64,000 nt of DNA from Ensifer sp. MPMI2T. Lineage in GTDB: Bacteria > Pseudomonadota > Alphaproteobacteria > Rhizobiales > Rhizobiaceae. Position 1 is the first letter of the stretch; every line of letters starts with the position of its first letter. The DNA lies in the NCBI RefSeq assembly GCF_004827385.1, contig NZ_SRXN01000006.1, positions 217,849 to 281,848 of the forward strand. The letters run 5' to 3'. The notes beneath the pieces are model-generated. The model ran no database searches. It saw only the letters and a list, made by a program, of their open reading frames with translations, and was not told the DNA's origin. Of the stretch, positions 62,922 to 64,000 are shown one piece after another. The translations under genes were made by a program, and so were the position numbers.

Positions 62922-63338
62922 ATGAGCCCCATCCAGCCATTCGTTCGACCAGCCACGCAACCTCTGGAATCCGCCTGCGAAGATATTCCCGCTACGAACT
63001 CGCGCCGTCAGCGCCGAGTTTTCAATCCAGGCCTGGGTTTCGAATGTTAGCGGGCCGAGGAAGATGACTTCCGCCAACGTCGCCGCCGCATGCAGCGCGG
63101 TCAGTTCGGGCCAGTTCATGGTGATGTCGTGGTGCCCGATCCAAGCACTAGGATCTTTGTAGTCGATGACGCCGCGCGCTGTCCTCTCCGACGCGTTCAC
63201 GAAGAACCTGTAGGATAGGACTCCGGGATGACCTTCCGCTTCGACCCGCTTTGCCAGCGCGCCTACCGCAATCTGGAAGTCTTCCGGCGTCCTCTTCATC
63301 TCGTATAGATTCAGGATGGTGAGGCGGTTGTCGATCAT
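62919..63338 (-). CDS. Small protein, possibly antibiotic biosynthesis monooxygenase (dimeric alpha-beta barrel) fold
   Basis: 139 residues. I do not recognise a named family, but the pattern (TILNLYEMKRTPEDFQIAVG, PGVLSYRFFVN, RGVIDYKDPSAWIGHHDI) resembles ABM/ferredoxin-like barrel proteins that dimerise and bind small aromatic or quinone-like ligands. ATG 63338 is chosen; an upstream frame of 29 codons lacks conservation. It is on the opposite strand from the LacI gene, and its stop codon lies in a RIME2-like repeat, so the C-terminus may have been trimmed. No signal peptide or membrane segment. Confidence 0.6.
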   Translation of the reverse strand: MIDNRLTILNLYEMKRTPEDFQIAVGALAKRVEAEGHPGVLSYRFFVNASERTARGVIDYKDPSAWIGHHDITMNWPELTALHAAATLAEVIFLGPLTFETQAWIENSALTARVRSGNIFAGGFQRLRGWSNEWLDGAH

Positions 63339-63408
63339 GATAGAACCTCGGTCCGAAAGCAGCATCTCATTGCGGAACCCACTGGTAACTCCCCACGTTG
63401 GTACCGGA

Positions 63409-63673
63409 TCAGGTGTAGCCGCCAACCCATATCATCGATAAGCCTTCCTCGCAGTCGTCGAAGTCAGCAGAGTGGGTAGTCTCGCCGTTCCGGCAGATGA
63501 TATCAAGGGCAAAGTCCCACCCTCTCGCGACGGATGGAACCGGAAAGATCGACCCAAAGCTGTCATCTGCAGTGAAGGCGATGAACGTCTGAGTTGAGCT
63601 CGTTGTGGACGTTGCAAATGTTTGCTGCCGAAGCGGATTGGTGTCACTCCCGATGATGAGTGCTGTCGGCCAT
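63409..63673 (-). pseudogene. Small frameshifted ORF of unknown function
   Basis: An ATG at 63673 with GGGGAG nearby (AAGGGGAGAGATAACC before it) opens MADST and then hits a stop after 9 codons. One frame over, starting from the same point, is a long open stretch of about 80 codons ending TGA at 63409: IIGSDTNPLRQQTFATSTTS, then SIFPVPSVARGWDFALDII and GLSMIWVGGYT. The total, 265 bases, is one more than 88 codons, which fits one inserted (or two lost) bases near 63658. No family is recognised, and it could be a chance frame. Confidence 0.4.
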
Positions 63674-63834
63674 GGTTATCTCTCCCCTTTCGTCTCCATC
63701 GACAATGTTCACTCGGCGGGCAGGACCAATCCGCTTGCGCGGTCCACTGGCAAACGTTTCTTGAGCACCAAGCGCGGCGCAAAGAGCTACCGCACTCTCC
63801 CGTGGTGGCGCGTGAGTCCTTGTGCCGGGAACGC
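63674..63834. other. Short intergenic stretch, no gene seen
   Basis: Lies between the frameshifted ORF and the terminator after the tRNA. Short frames here have atypical composition and no start signals. It should contain the promoter of the small ORF. Confidence 0.3.
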
Positions 63835-63868
63835 AAAAAACCCCCGTTCGCGGGGCGAAGCGGGGGTT
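63835..63868 (-). terminator. Terminator downstream of tRNA-fMet
   Basis: On the minus strand, a CCCCCG...CGGGGG stem with an inner CGCG loop region is followed by TTTTTT. It directly follows the tRNA 3' end by a few bases and is a normal tRNA transcript terminator. Confidence 0.8.
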
Positions 63869-63870
63869 TG

Positions 63871-63950
<80 letters not shown>

Positions 63951-64000
63951 TTAAAAGTGTCGCTGTTTGCGGCGTGTTTGTTTCGGCTTTGGCCGAGGTT

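Overview
The window is GC-rich, densely coded DNA from an alphaproteobacterium of the Rhizobiaceae, most likely Sinorhizobium/Ensifer. Three things point there: RIME-like palindromic intergenic repeats in two families, a hydroxyproline (hyp) catabolic cluster in the Sinorhizobium order, and att-type ABC genes known from Agrobacterium. No phage, conjugation, CRISPR or intact insertion-sequence genes were seen. An initiator tRNA-Met lies at the right edge.

Layout. 0-6.5 kb: cytochrome c oxidase subunit IV, a secreted serine hydrolase, glutathione synthetase, a phage-type gene broken into two opposed pieces, an SRPBCC protein, a class III nucleotide cyclase and a luciferase-like oxidoreductase. 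6.5-13.9 kb: a ribitol module (kinase, ribitol 2-dehydrogenase, ABC transporter, divergent LacI regulator). 14.1-26.7 kb: a 991-residue aminotransferase/2-hydroxyacid dehydrogenase fusion, two GlxA-type AraC regulators, a BCCT betaine-type carrier, the serine-cycle genes mtkB, mtkA, mcl and sgaA, and a LuxR-type regulator with a degenerate receiver. 27.0-29.3 kb: an archaeal-type CDC48 AAA ATPase. 29.4-42.2 kb: the hydroxyproline island. 42.7-54.1 kb: patatin, VOC protein, Aquifex-type aconitase, AttE/AttFG/AttH-like export system, a frameshifted LysR gene and two DJ-1/PfpI proteins. 54.2-62.9 kb: a GH32 + GH172 + CUT1 ABC transporter + LacI locus bracketed by inverted repeats. 63-64 kb: an ABM-like small protein, a frameshifted small ORF and tRNA-fMet.

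How genes work together. In the ribitol module ribitol is imported, oxidised to D-ribulose and phosphorylated. In the hyp island trans-4-hydroxy-L-proline is imported (HypMNPQ), epimerised (HypRE), oxidised (HypO), deaminated (HypD) and converted to 2-oxoglutarate (HypH). An AcnX dehydratase, an unusual Ser/Thr proline-racemase-family protein and the HypS reductase add a probable 3-hydroxyproline branch ending in L-proline. The mtkAB/mcl/sgaA genes convert malate to glyoxylate and acetyl-CoA and transaminate glyoxylate with serine, the core of a serine cycle; the fusion dehydrogenase may supply hydroxypyruvate reduction or serine synthesis. The GH172/GH32 pair suggests import and hydrolysis of a fructose dianhydride or fructan oligosaccharide, controlled by a LacI protein with three evenly spaced operators.

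All names rest on reading the translations; no database search was run. Family assignments are strong where catalytic motifs are given, and substrates are inferred from context.
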